Below, piece by piece: positions 25,378 to 37,118 of a DNA stretch of 64,000 bases. Below the pieces are notes generated by a model. It searched no databases and had not been told where the DNA came from. It was given only the letters and a program-made list of their open reading frames with translations. Numbering within the stretch: the stretch's first letter is position 1; the number at the start of each line of letters is the position of its first letter. The position numbers and the translations under genes are program-made. The DNA lies in NCBI RefSeq assembly GCF_019649055.1, contig NW_026570291.1, forward strand, positions 496,001 to 560,000, read 5' to 3'. Source of the DNA: Paramacrobiotus metropolitanus (taxonomy: Eukaryota > Tardigrada > Eutardigrada > Parachela > Macrobiotidae).

Positions 25378-26670
25378 TTTTTCAGCCATGTAGTTAACCT
25401 ACATTTGGCACTCGGGTTATATTTCCAGTTCCGGTTTGGTTTACCGGCATAAACATCGCTGTTCCTGTGAAAAAAATTCAACAACCGGTAGTACTATTAT
25501 TTTTTTAAGTGCGTTAATGTCACGCTCGTGGCGTCGACAACCGCTTTTCTGGTACGTGGTCACATATTAACAAGTAAATACGATATTACGCGTAAAATTT
25601 ACCTTCAAAGTTCAAACGATATTACGTCAATTTTATCCGCATTGCGAGTATAGCAGTTCGCTGCCTTGTGACTTGTCACCATATCGATCTGTCCCTAATA
25701 ACACAAGTAGTAGTACCGGGCGTTTATCTGATTTAATTTACATGCCTTCTCCGATTTCTCTGTTAAAAGTAAAGGGCTCAGTTCGTAGTAGCTTATTACA
25801 GAATTACAGTTATTGGAAGCGGATTTCAGTGCATGATTGCAGTAGAAAACAGGCAGTACTGTTGTTGTCTGCGTTTTCTGAAGCGTCCTACGTACATTTA
25901 AGTCACCGGTACAACAGCTTGCAAATTTGGAAGTGTTTCTTAACATTTTGCGGCTGCATGCTGTCTGTGTCCATTCAAGCGTACTTTCCCACTCACACTT
26001 CCGGTATCGACTTTACATATACCGTACTAATATATAGATATAATGCTTAATATACGTAATAGCAGGAACTTTCTATATTCTATATTCTATATTCAATACT
26101 ATAGAAAGTACTTGGTAATAGGTATACCAGCTAATAATTTAAGTTATAAAATTAAATACTGTACATGTGCTATTTCAAAAATTCATGTTCCCACTGAAAA
26201 ACGTTTTTTATTATATTATACATAAACAAGTACAGCAGTAATTTCATACGAAATGCGTTGCAGTGGCGTCTCGTTATCTGCTGGTTTTGGAAAATTCGTA
26301 CGTGATGTTGTGTTAACGCATTTGGCTAGAGGCAGACATTGGTTTCCAAACGAAATTTTTTTGGCTTATTCCTTTAAACTTGGGAAGGGTTATGAAAATA
26401 ACTCGGCCGTTGTATTAGGTACTGCGCTATCGATACTTCTGCACTAAAAAAATGAATTTTTCACAAATTTTCAAACTACCATCGCTTTTACTGCGTATTT
26501 TACAATATATAATCACCGAATCACGTATCATGTACAAGGCGCTGTTTCCAGACGGCGAACATGTTCGCTGAATCCTACCGCAAGCTTCCTTAATCGAAAA
26601 GAACAATTATGTGGCACCATAGAAAGCGCTCTAGGATCCCATGAGTAGGTAGTATTTCTCATCAAAAGTA
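25378..26670. other. Intergenic with a TATTC microsatellite
   Basis: No supported gene. A short (tattc/tctat)n repeat lies at about 26068-26096. The open frame at 25673-26050 has no recognisable features. Confidence 0.4.
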
Positions 26671-27628
26671 CCGGGTGGCCCAACAAAATGGCGGTCTCCG
26701 TTTTTGGTTTGTTTCTCGAGAACCGCTTGTCGCACTCTGAACTAATTCCACTCGTTTAATAGACATTTTCAATACCTACCAAAAACATTGAAACGTTTCA
26801 TTTTATATAGCAGGGATCTCGTTATCAATCATGCCAACTGACACGGTGTCGAAATTTATCGTGGCCCAGCTCGCAAACCTAAAAATTTCACCTCGCTTCT
26901 TTCCCGTTCGACATTTTCAAATATTTTCAAATGTTTTGTAAAGAGAATGAGACCTTCTTTTAATAAAAAAATTATTTGTTGGCATGGTGCATGTGCTGGA
27001 TAAACTATGCGACAAGCAAACTTTTGATTTTCTTGATTTTTTTTACTTTTTTTATTTGGTTTTTGAGGCATTTTCAGTTACAATTTCTGTGTGCATCACA
27101 GGGCGGAACAAAGAAAGCCTGGTCCACTAATAATTGTAGCCAGGTAAATGCCCTTTGGGATACGGGTTAGAATCAGGTCAGCTGTCGAAGCGCTGGTATA
27201 AAAATTGGTTTCGAAAAGCTGGCTTTCGAATTTCACAAGATAGACCTAAGTGGAGTTTCTGGTCTTTTCGTTTGTTTAGGCCTTAGGTTCAGCAGAATGG
27301 CAAAGTTTATACACTAGAAAAACAGGAAACAATCCCTCTATCGAAATCAGTAAAGCGAGACAAAGTAACCCACTTTGCTGGATTACTGCAATTTTTAGTT
27401 TGGAAATGGAGAAACAGAAATTTTCGTTTCTGGGACATCCTCAAAATCTGATCATTTTCAAAAACTATTTCTTGAAAATCTCATACCTTCAATAAACTTT
27501 GATCTAGCTAAACTTTTATATGTGGGAATGTTTGCTCTTTCGAATGAAACCAATGAAGTGACAATAGAACACGGGACGGACCCAGCGCACCCCATTAACA
27601 TAGACCGCCATTTTGTTGGGCCACCCGG
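26671..27628. mobile_element. 958-bp DNA element with perfect 27-bp TIRs and TA target duplication
   Basis: The left end (26671-26697) begins CCGGGTGGCCCAACAAAATG and the right end (27602-27628) is its exact reverse complement over 27 bases. A TA dinucleotide flanks each end (26669-26670 and 27629-27630). TA duplication with short TIRs is the signature of the Tc1/mariner group. No intact transposase is present. A minus-strand frame at 27071-26856 (begins MPQKPNKKSK, contains CRIVYPAHAPCQQ) could be a remnant of a transposase DNA-binding head, but that is speculative. It is best described as a non-autonomous, internally deleted element. The identical ends suggest a recent insertion. Confidence 0.85.
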
Positions 27629-27630
27629 TA

Positions 27631-28115
27631 TTTTTGACGGTACCTCGTGCGCACTTTTGCGTCCGCTGTCAGGCACAGGAATACGTCGCATTGTCTCTGC
27701 AAACTTTTATAAGACAGAATTTCCCGATAATAAAATGTATTGCCTGCATCGACTCCATTTTTGATCTCTGCTGTTTTCTTTTGCGTAACAAGTCCAATCA
27801 CGATTGCACGAGTATTACGCACTGAGCGCAATGCGAACTAATAAAAGGAAGCTCCGATCCCACACCTCACGTGCAACAGATTTACAGAAAAGCGCAATAC
27901 ATCGGCCAGAAGCCGATGCGCGCGTAGGTGTCTCATTCTTAAACGTAAGTATCTCAGTTTATCTAAGGAGAACAATAAGGGTGACAGGAAAGCACCGAAC
28001 ATCATTTTAACCTCTGAATTTGCATGGTAGCTACCAATAGTATCTCACTTTGAGCTAACCGCCAGGATCCTGTCACTTCAGTATCCGAGCATACTGAAAT
28101 AAAGTCGATTGTAAA
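27631..28115. other. Spacer upstream of GPCR 1
   Basis: Nothing beyond probable promoter and 5' UTR of the GPCR gene starting at 28116. Confidence 0.35.
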
Positions 28116-29287
28116 ATGAATAGTACCAACACTACATTCTCAAAGTTACCGTTCGCAACCAAAGGACTACTTCTTACATGGACATCAATTTTGCTGTCGG
28201 TTAGCTATGCCGGTGGATTAAGCAGCATCGTGACGGTGTGCATGATCTTCTCCAAGAGAAACCTACGGACACCTTGTGGATACTTAATTGCACATGGCCT
28301 TATCGCCTGCACCATTCCTTGCTTAATAGGATTTCCGTTGGCTGGGGTTTTCGTGTACTTGAAATATATTCATGGTATAACGGTTTCCCGTCAGTATTGC
28401 GTGTTCATTCTCTGGACACAGCAGACCAGCCGGTTTGCGGCTCAGTGGTTTGAAGTGTGCGTGGTGATTAATCGTTTTGTTGCCATCGGAAAGCCGCATC
28501 TATACCAGAGTATTTCGTCGCGGTTTGTCGTCAACGGTATGATCGTGTTTGTATGGGTTTATTGCGCTGCACTGGTCACTCCGGGATGTTTTGGTTATAC
28601 ATCTCAGTACACAGTCAGTGCTGTTGGGAATTGTGCAGCAGTACCAGCGTTTGGAGTTGTTGGAGCGTTAATAACAACCCTATCGATATACCTCCCCGTT
28701 GGTATTTGTGCCATTCTGTACTTTTTGATTTATTCGCGGATGTTACGAGGGAGACGGGCAGCCGTAGCCAGCAGTGAAACTGGCCCAAATACACCGGCAC
28801 CCAATGTTGCACGCCGGTTAGTGGTGGCCAATATGATGTTTGCGGCGTTTGTCTGGAATGCGGTGTGTATATTGTTCATCCCACTGGCTAGTGTCATCGT
28901 GCCGAATATTTATTCGGTGTATCCCACGCTGATATTATGGTTTGCTGTCGTTTACACTATGGCTCATGGTCTTAACCCGGTAAGCTACGCCCGTCACCAA
29001 GAGCATGAACCATACGAGTATTTTCATATGGTCGCGGTGTACCACGTCATTTCGTGGGCGGAAACTGCGGTAGTTTTAGGCTAAGCGCGTTGTCTTTAAT
29101 TTAGACCATTTTCGCTACCATGAATCGAGAGTACCGGCATGGATATTTGGATATGTGTAAAAGGCTTTGCGGAATCAAGAAGCCGACTAAAGAGATATCA
29201 ACGTTTTCGGGAAGAGTTTTCAGACCAAAGCGAGACCGAGTGACTAGTGGCCACGCCATGCATAGCTTAGCGATGCGTTCACGGTGA
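28116..29287 (+). CDS. Class A (rhodopsin-type) GPCR 1, two exons
   Basis: Exon 1 28116-28979 and exon 2 29105-29287, phase 0, 348 residues. Exon 1 holds an N-glycosylated N-terminus (NSTNTT) and seven hydrophobic segments; the intracellular loop 3 is short and basic (LRGRRAAV). The end of TM3 reads INRFVAIGKP in place of the canonical DRY. Exon 1 ends at LNP followed by a gtaagc donor. Exon 2 supplies the conserved end of TM7 and helix 8: TIFATMNREYRHGYL, giving NPTIF in place of NPxxY and the common MNREYR helix-8 pattern. The 126-base intron (28980-29104) has no early stop, so unspliced reading gives a false 322-residue protein with an odd tail. Ligand unknown; a peptide or orphan chemoreceptor-like receptor is plausible. 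The second GPCR at 54631 is not a close paralogue. Confidence 0.85.
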
Positions 29288-29642
29288 ATGTTCTGGGTTT
29301 GCCATGCTTGGAAATTCCTCTTGTATTAGTACGAGTACTGATACCAAATGCTACGAATCACCGCGTTGTGTTTTACATCAAAGCTGATAAACTGGACGAG
29401 CGTGGGCTGTATTTTCAGTTGTTAGCCATGCTAACAAGAAGCAGCTGTTAAAAAGCTGGATTAGCGTTACATACTTAATCTAGTCTTACATGCAATATCA
29501 TTTTCCTACAATCAGCACATTTGAAGTCCAGAAAATTTGTACGAAAGGGTAGATTCAATGCATAATGTACAAGCTGCACAGATTAGCCTGCACGATTTCG
29601 CAGAAATCAGCTAATCGAATTGGTGCCTTTTGTCCTTCTAAA
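29288..29642. other. Intergenic
   Basis: Convergent 3' space between GPCR 1 and defensin copy 2. Nothing else identified. Confidence 0.4.
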
Positions 29643-29867
29643 TCAACTATAATAACAGTAGCACCTCTGCCATCCTAGTCCTCCACATTCTCCTCGTTTA
29701 TAGTATCCGCTGGTGCCCTTGCATCGCTTGCAGCGGTCATTACACAGGCTCCCGCCGCCAACGCCGCGGCAACTGTCGGCTGCTCCACACTGCGCTTCGG
29801 CTTGCTCTTGCAGCATGGCCAGTAATACGATCACCAGAAGAGCGGACGCTACGAAAGCGGATCTCAT
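29643..29867 (-). CDS. CSab defensin-type antimicrobial peptide precursor, copy 2
   Basis: A 74-residue frame, same length as the copy at 25034. It has its own divergent signal peptide (ALLVIVLLAMLQEQAEA) and an almost identical mature peptide with the same eight cysteines, CNDRC, GECGGLGWQRCYCYYS. Differences in the mature part are few and mostly conservative (for example KKC versus KRC, GFY versus GYY). The two genes have the same orientation and are about 4.4 kb apart, so they arose by tandem duplication. GPCR 1 and the TIR element now lie between them. Secreted host-defence role inferred from fold and charge. Confidence 0.85.
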   Translation of the reverse strand: MRSAFVASALLVIVLLAMLQEQAEAQCGAADSCRGVGGGSLCNDRCKRCKGTSGYYKRGECGGLGWQRCYCYYS

Positions 29868-29983
29868 TTTTCAGATAATTCAATGTAAACAGGGTCGACA
29901 CCTTACACTTCACAATAAATGCGCAAATCAACCTTTCAGTTTGCTCAAAAGTCACAAGCATGGGTTGTGCACCGCCTCAAGGC

Positions 29984-29991
29984 TTTTTATA
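29984..29991 (-). promoter_or_regulatory. TATA-like box of defensin copy 2
   Basis: TATAAAAA on the minus strand, about 120 bases upstream of the ATG, at the same relative place as in copy 1. Confidence 0.5.
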
Positions 29992-31033
29992 CAGGTGTTG
30001 GATTTTTCGTGGGCAAGGTTGCAGATCCGGTGGGATTTCTCCGGACAAACATGTTTGGCGCGAAAGTAAAAACAGCTCATGCGAAATGCTTCCAAATCCC
30101 TTGCACATACGTGTCATTTGGCTTGTCTATAGCACTGCAGAAAAGCTGTCCAATCAGGGCAAAGCCAGGCATAGCCGTCCGTTGCTTACAGCTTCCTTTC
30201 TCGGCAGTCGTTTACGTCGTTCTTGCATACCAGTACATATACGGAAGTCCAATGCAAACAGTCCTTTGTTATTACAGTGCAGTATTGCTTGAGCCAGCAG
30301 GCAAATAAAGAATAACGAATGTCAACACAACGAGTTTCTGTTTTCTACAACGCTTTGATTTATAAAATCCACCGCGTATACAAAACTATTATACTCTTTG
30401 TCCATAACCAGCCCTATTTGTAAACAAAGTCAAAACTTTCCATGAAATTTCCAGATTGATCATTAACATGTTGCCGTTTTCGGTTGCTCCACCATTTTGC
30501 AATTTTAAATGCTAAAAGTAGTATAATGCTGCAGTGGATACCACGCAACGGCTAATTACTGGCATTTTTTCGTTTAAGAACAGTGAGGAAATTTAAATCG
30601 ACCGTAATAGGAGAACCTTGTAGAACGTGATCATAGTACGTTTTTTATACAAACGGAAATCTACCCTCACCCAGGCCGTCACACACGGTGAGCGACTTGA
30701 TACTGATGCCACTCGTCCTGATTTTGGCGAAAGCTACTGAGTACTACGATAACTATGTACACAACAACCATACTTTACAGAAAGTTCACTAGGACACCTG
30801 TTTACCTTTGCTTTCATTGGTAGGGTAGTACTGCAACAAAAGAATCAGCTGGTAGTCCAGTAATTAAATCCGATTTCGAACACATACGATTACTAACCGT
30901 AAGTTCAAGTCCAGACGAAGCTATACAAAGCTATACAGGTGATTGTCGTGTAGCTTACAGACAGTTGCCACTTACCAGATAACACCTTCAACGTACATAA
31001 GCTCACGAACAAGCCTGGTCAAAAAATACCACC
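29992..31033. other. Intergenic
   Basis: No supported exon. It lies between the divergent defensin copy 2 and ionotropic receptor copy A, so it likely carries both promoters. Confidence 0.35.
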
Positions 31034-32884
31034 ATGGATTTAAATGCAAGACTTCATGTGCGATGCAAAGCGCTATCCTTGCTTGTTTGCACGAATATGT
31101 CGCATCCTGGCAACAACAGCAGCACTAATTGGTCAACTGATGCCCAGTGGAATGGCTTCATTACTGCCAGTGTTTCCTATAATCCGCCATGGAACTTTGA
31201 AAGTCCTCCTGGATCTGGATGCTTTTGTGGACTATCCGTTGCCTTACTGGCTGTGGTCGGTCACAAGCTTGGAATTAGGTAATAACATGATGGTACAGTA
31301 TAATATCGTTTCTAACAATAAAATTCTAGATTTGCCTTATTTCCACTAACGCCTCCCTTGACAAAATTTACGACACAAGACAATATCTCATACGATGGCG
31401 CGCCAGCTGAGCTGCTGGCTGGAAAGGTCAACATGAGCATTTGCCCTTTAGCAATCACATGGGCACGAGCTCGGGATTTCCAGCTAATTACGGGATTTCT
31501 GACAAGGGATTACAATATCGCTGTCCATGAGAGATGGCTCCTCGATTCTGCAGTTACCGACAGATCGCTTATCACAACGCTATTCCGCACTGCTTTGATC
31601 GATACTTGGCCGGGGCTAATTTTGTCCGCTACGGGAGTTTTTGTTGCATTTTTCTCCTTGCGTATGTCAAGAGAAGTGGGCAATAGCGATGCCACAAGAA
31701 GCCGATTCATGGGTTTAAGGAAGTTGGTTGCTCACCTCAAGACAGCGAACGCGATCACGAGTATTTTGTCCATTACGGAAATTTTGACCTTTACTTTTTT
31801 CAGTCAAGGTATGCATTCAATTCACCTTGAAGTTCAAACTTTTCAACCTACAGTAGAGCCGTTTAATTTCAGTCGATGTTAAGCGCCCGCGATTTGCCGG
31901 GGCGCAGTTGGCAGTCCTGCAGTGGTTCCTCTATTCCTACTTTGTGATTTGCTTGATGAATGCCCATGTTAGTTCGAGTTTGATGGGCTTGACATTAACT
32001 CCACCGTTTCATACGCTTAATGGGTTTGCAAAGTCTGATTTTGATCCGCTTGTGATGGGCACCACAGCTTCTGTGGATTTCATGGTATGGTTCATGCTAA
32101 TTCATATCCGTTCCGTTCCAAATGGAATTAGGTAATTTAACATCAAGTTAGGTAAGGCGTTAACAACAGCCGCAGAAGCCAGAAAGACAGAAACCGAATC
32201 AGAGAAATTATGTACAGTATATGTGCACTCTGCTAGCAAGATTCTCTTTTTAGAATACCAGCACTTTGAGACCGCTAATTCCACGAACACGCCAGTACGA
32301 TGCAAAAACTTCTCAAGACGTTTTTATTGCGTACGCTGCAAACTTGTCAGCGCATGAGCGAATTGCAATAATCAGCAACAGTGTTCTGGAAACACCGCAG
32401 TTTCAAAAAGCAGGATTCGTTTCAGCAGTGGAATCTTTTTCTCGTAGTTTTGTGGCCCTTTATCAGTTTCCGCGTGGCGCGGAGGTTGGTGTCAAGGTCA
32501 CCAGTGTGTAAGTTCCCAAAGACAAATACGGTAGCCGCATACTGAATAAAATTAAGTAAGAACTTTTTAACGGTTTGTAATAGGCTTTACATTAATTTTA
32601 TTATCTGCAGAGTGACACACATGGCAGAAAACGGTAATCTTCATCACATTGTTAATACGCATTTGAGACTGCTATATTCTGCGCACGGAATGTCGTTCCT
32701 AACAAAATCCCAACCCAGTCGGAAAGGGAACGCTTCAATACGGATGGAAGCGCTATTATCGACCGTGTATACGGTCGGAGTTTTGCTCTTTATCGCAGCA
32801 TTGCTGTTGATAATTGAGATAAAGCTGTCGAAAAGATTGCTTAGGTGTAATGCAGTCAGTTGTCTTATGGTACCTCCTGCGTGA
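31034..32884 (+). CDS. Ionotropic-receptor-like ligand-gated channel, copy A
   Basis: Five exons, phases closing: 31034-31278, 31330-31808, 31873-32084, 32254-32507, 32611-32884; 487 residues. The layout is that of ionotropic glutamate receptor relatives that lack the large amino-terminal domain. There is a short N-terminus with PPWNFESPPGSGCFCG; an S1 lobe with YDGAPAELLAGKVNM and CPLAITWAR (the Arg near residue 128 aligns with the ligand-binding Arg of iGluRs); TM1 at ~173-192 (TWPGLILSATGVFVAFF); a pore-loop region; an M3-like segment (LQWFLYSYFVICLMNAHVSS), then PPFHTLNGF, matching the post-M3 'PF..L' of insect IRs; an S2 lobe; and TM4 (VGVLLFIAALLLIIEI). The SYTANLA motif of true iGluRs is not kept. 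No signal peptide is obvious. Copies B and C share all intron positions and phases. A chemosensory role is inferred from family only. Confidence 0.8.
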
Positions 32885-33990
32885 TCGTTATCAAATCTCA
32901 CCCTGGTTAGTTCTCCTACATCCCACACGATGTTGTCTGTCAGAGTCATATTTCGTAATTTGACTTTGTCATACTCGTAGTATGACTTACGGAGCAAATG
33001 GAATGCTGTAGATGGACACAACAGCTTACCGTTAGTAAATCGTTTGAAAACAAAAACCGTTTGCAAAAAACACCGTTTGCAAAATATCTGCAGAAAAGCG
33101 CCTTTTTGCGACACATTTTCAAGATGCTTTGTTTATATCTGTAGGTGTAACTTTAGCAAAATCGATTTGGGCGGTTTTACAAAATCCGTTGCATACGTAA
33201 GTTGCATACATCCAGGCATTTAAGAATCAGGATTCTATGAAGATCTTCTTAATCTCCATATGGATGAAATCCTTATGAATTCCTGATGAATTCTCCTTAT
33301 GGAAAATGTATAATAAATCTCCGTATGGACGTAATTTAACCAATTAGTAGATACTAGATAACTGCTAGAATTGGAAAATACTATCAACCTGATTTTTAAA
33401 AATTGCTCTAAACGGCTGTTGTCAGCATAATACCGTATGGACACGTCGGCCTAATTGTTCGGAAATCAAACTGCTGACTATCTCCAATAGGATATTTGAC
33501 CATTGTGCTGGTAAATCGACGTTATGATGCTACCCCTCGGTAATTAACTAAGGCAGTACCCAGTGTTAGGGTTATTCATTCTGCATCCCTCGTTTACGAA
33601 ACGTTTGCTGATTGTGTCAACAGAAAGCTACGATGTCAGCTTATCATCACAAACATCGCGCGCAAGTAACTTCAACCATCAAATTGCAGAGTAGAGGGGC
33701 TATACTACATCCCCATAGCGCTCACCGTCAATTTTCGAAACAAAGTCGAATACCTGCTTGACCTTACCCGACGGCGGCATAATTTTTGCGTGAATTCGGT
33801 TTTCTGTGTTAGCTGGTGATTCGTACAAATAAGATCTCGGTTAGGCATTAGCGGGAACGATACTTCAAATTGATACTTCACATTAGTGGTACTTCACATT
33901 GTACTAATGTGAACAAATAACATTAACTACAGATATATTCACCGATGCCACAGGAGAAAAGCTTGTTATGTATAAAACTTCGCAGTGCGC
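32885..33990. other. Intergenic between receptor copies A and B
   Basis: No supported exon. The open frames here are shadows or random. Confidence 0.4.
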
Positions 33991-35802
33991 ATGGATTTTA
34001 ACGAAAGACTGTACGCGCAATGCAAATCACTATCGTTACTCGTCTGCACAATTCTGCCGCAGCAATTTGATTTCGCTGACAGCAACAGCACTCGGTCAAC
34101 CGACGTACGTAAGGATAATGTCATCGATGTGAGCGTCGCCGATAGCCCGCCATGGAACTTTGAAAGTCCACCTGGTTCAGGATGCTTCTGTGGAATATCA
34201 GTGACTCTGTTGACCTTAGTTGGAAAAACGCTTGGATGTAAGTAAAGCCGTTATTATGAAGTTAATCTTATAACGGCGAATGTGAATTATCGGTTTTTCT
34301 TGCAGATTTCGATTGCTGCCAACGTCTTCTTTAATTACTGTTACAACATCACGTAATACGACGTATGATGGAGCTCCGGCTGATCTGCTTATGGGAAAGG
34401 TCAACATGAGTTTGTGTCCGTTAGCAATTACACTATCACGCGCAAAGGATTTTTATCTTGTCAATGGATACCTAACGAGGGATTACAATATAGCCGTTCA
34501 CGAAAGATGGCTCGTGGACTCCGCGTTTGCCGACAAGTCTCTGATCGCAGCGCTCTTTCGGATGGCATTGACCGATACATGGCCGGGATTGCTGGTCTCC
34601 GCAATAAGTGTAATCTTTGCATATTTTGTCGTATGCTTGTCCAGGAAAAAGCATGTTTATAGCGTAAAACCGACAAATCAAAGCTTACGGCTAGTTGAAC
34701 TTGTGCAGTCGATATTGTTTGCCACGGAAGCTTTGGTCTCTAGCTTTTTCAGCCAAGGTGAGCACAGGCTAGAAAATTGCACGACACAAGTTTTCTAGAC
34801 TGCAAGTTTACCTACAAGAAATCTTTTTGTAGTGGATATCAAGCGCCCACGGTTTGCTGGTGCTCAATTGGCGGTTCTGCAGTGGGTTGCTTACTCTTAC
34901 TTTGTAATATGCCTAATGAATGCCTACGTCAGTTCCAGTTTGCTTGGGTCAACACTGACGCTGCCATTTGATACTCTTGTTGGGTTCGCACGATCCGGCT
35001 TCGATCTACTTGTCGTAGACACAACGGCAGTTGTTGGTTTAATGGTAGGGATTAATTGGTGTATCGCGTCGACTGTACTTTTAACTTTTAATTACTGCCA
35101 CTGGCTGAGTATGTTAAAAAATCGCCTTTTCCACAGTTGAGCAGATAAAAAGTAAATTGACAACGTAGTGTAACGTTTCCATGTTTTACATTCATTTAAC
35201 AACTTGTTTGAATCACCAGTTTTTTAGCACATTTCCACTCTGGAGCCGCTGATCCCAAGAACGCACCACTACAATGCAAAAACTTCTTACGATGTGTTTC
35301 TTTCCTATGCCGCAAATGTATCGAAAAGCGAGCGCATCGCAATATTTAGTAACGATGTTCGAGAGGAGTCACCACGATTTCAGAAAGACAGATTTGTTAC
35401 GGCAGTGAACTCTGTCTCTCGCTCTTTTATAGCTATTTATCAACTTCCACATGGAACCGATCTTGCAAGGAAAATTGATCGTGTGTAAGTTTAAGAACTC
35501 TACACCAGAGCTGTAGATAAAACGCATACGTTGTGTACTGTAGTCTGTTCGAGTCTGCAATTTTTTAATTCAGAGTTAAACAACTGGCAGAAAAGGGCAA
35601 CCTTCGGCACATTACTGACATGTATTTTGGCTTGCTGCATTTGGCCCATGGAATGCCTTTCGTTACAAGCCCCGATTCAAACCGGAAAGGTACCACCTCC
35701 ATACGAATGGAAGTGCTACTGTCAAGCGTGTATGTATCTGTGTGTCTGTTCTTGACAGCGGCATTGCTTTTGCTAGTTGAGGTGAAGTGGCGTAAAAACT
35801 GA
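33991..35802 (+). CDS. Ionotropic-receptor-like ligand-gated channel, copy B
   Basis: Five exons: 33991-34241, 34306-34757, 34833-35044, 35228-35484, 35574-35802; 466 residues, all phases closing. It is closest to copy A: same MDFNERL start, WNFESPPGSGCFCG, YDGAPADLLMGKVNM, CPLAITLSR (conserved Arg), TWPGLLVSAISVIFAY (TM1), LQWVAYSYFVICLMNAYVSS (M3), LPFDTLVGFA, S2 lobe and TM4 (LFLTAALLLLVEVKW), with a shorter cytosolic tail than A. For exon 1 the donor must be the second of two overlapping candidates (gtaaag at 34242, not gtaagt at 34238), because only that one keeps the frame. The ATG at 33991 aligns with the start of copy A. A and B form a recent tandem pair. The LRR and eight-TM genes follow downstream. 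Confidence 0.8.
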
Positions 35803-37118
35803 CTGATTGCTGTGCGACTAACTACTTTACGTTCTTTCACTATAAATTACTTTTTTAAGGAATGTTGTTCTTTTGCTTAGTTGCCATTCTGGGTTTTCGT
35901 TTTTCTGCACGATGTAGGCAGTCCTAAAAGCGGGAACATTGAAACTTACTCATACTTAATTTTCTTTTTGTTAGTCATGCAGTGAAGCCAGTGATACCGG
36001 ACACATGCGAATTTGTAGCATAATACGAAAACTAGGACCCTTTTTGAGCGTTTTGAGAGGCCGGTTTAGGGATCAGCCGGAAGCGGTGTTGCAGGCACAT
36101 TTTATGCACTGAACATTTCTGTACTGCAGCCGCGACGATTGGGGAGCATGCGACCAGGACGGACCCTTGCAAGCCGAACCTCTTCTTTATTGGTAGAAAT
36201 GCAAATTGGACAAAGCCAAGCGCCGGGATGTATAGTCCGACGAGCGCCGGAACTATACATAGAGACAACTTTTACTTTTACGAAGGTTCAAAATAGGTAA
36301 TTAGCAGTGTGAAATTGCTTTGGACACAAATATATTCAGTGCATTCTTGGTGGAGACTAGAACAGTACGTTATCAGTAAGTAGGAATATCAGCTACACAC
36401 TGTGCACCGTACAGCTTGATGCAAGAGGGTACAAAGTCAAAGAAATCCATCGCTGAAACGCATTATAACAGGTGCGCTGCTTCTGTTGCACTGCAATTGC
36501 AGGAATCACCGAGATGTTCATACCTAAGTTTTCTATAAACAGGATTAACGGAGCAATATTAATATTACATTTAATCCGGTTGTCTGGGGAATTGTTCCAT
36601 AATCAATGCAACTTCCTGATAATTATTGATAAATGGCATAATAAGCAAACACTCCTGCCTCTGGCATACCGAACTCGTTTAATCGGCAGCAGCAAGGAAG
36701 TAGAGCTGCATTTGTTATTGCCAGTAATTTACACAACCACGGAAATCCGAGAAAGCTACTGTATTTACAGTTAAAATTTGAGGAAATCAGTGCAAAACAG
36801 TGTTACGTACTTACGTGCTACTCTTAAAGCTAGACGGATCGCATTGCGCTCTAACAAATAAGACCATTGTGCAAGGCAAGGCATTTCGCAATTTAAATGT
36901 TGTCGGGCTTTTACTGTACCGCCTCGTTTTGATCCCCACCAAACGAGAAGTGCTGCAATTTTCAAAGTTGCCTGGAAATGGGATACTTTGCTGTCGGTCT
37001 ACTAACATGTTCAGTGCTAATCGGTTGCAATGGTCAGTACTTAGCGCCTGTATGAGTTAGTAATTGCTTAAGAATTACCCTGATCAGTTTCGTAGTTAAT
37101 TTGATCACAGTGAATATT
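35803..37118. other. Intergenic
   Basis: No supported gene. A minus-strand frame at 36032-36268 has a hydrophobic start but no ATG, and spans an imperfect palindrome near 36228-36252. Confidence 0.35.

Noticed and set aside
25673-26050. Open frame of 125 codons between defensin copies
   Set aside because: AT-rich random-like translation with no domain or signal peptide.
28116-29084. GPCR 1 as a single-exon gene
   Set aside because: The unspliced end lacks TM7/helix 8 consensus; the two-exon model restores both in phase.
33961-33980. TATA-like 'tataaaac' just before receptor copy B
   Set aside because: Only about 15 bases from the ATG, too close to be a working TATA box for that start codon.
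36032-36268. Possible small secreted protein on the minus strand
   Set aside because: No ATG start, runs across an imperfect palindrome, no paralogue or splice support.
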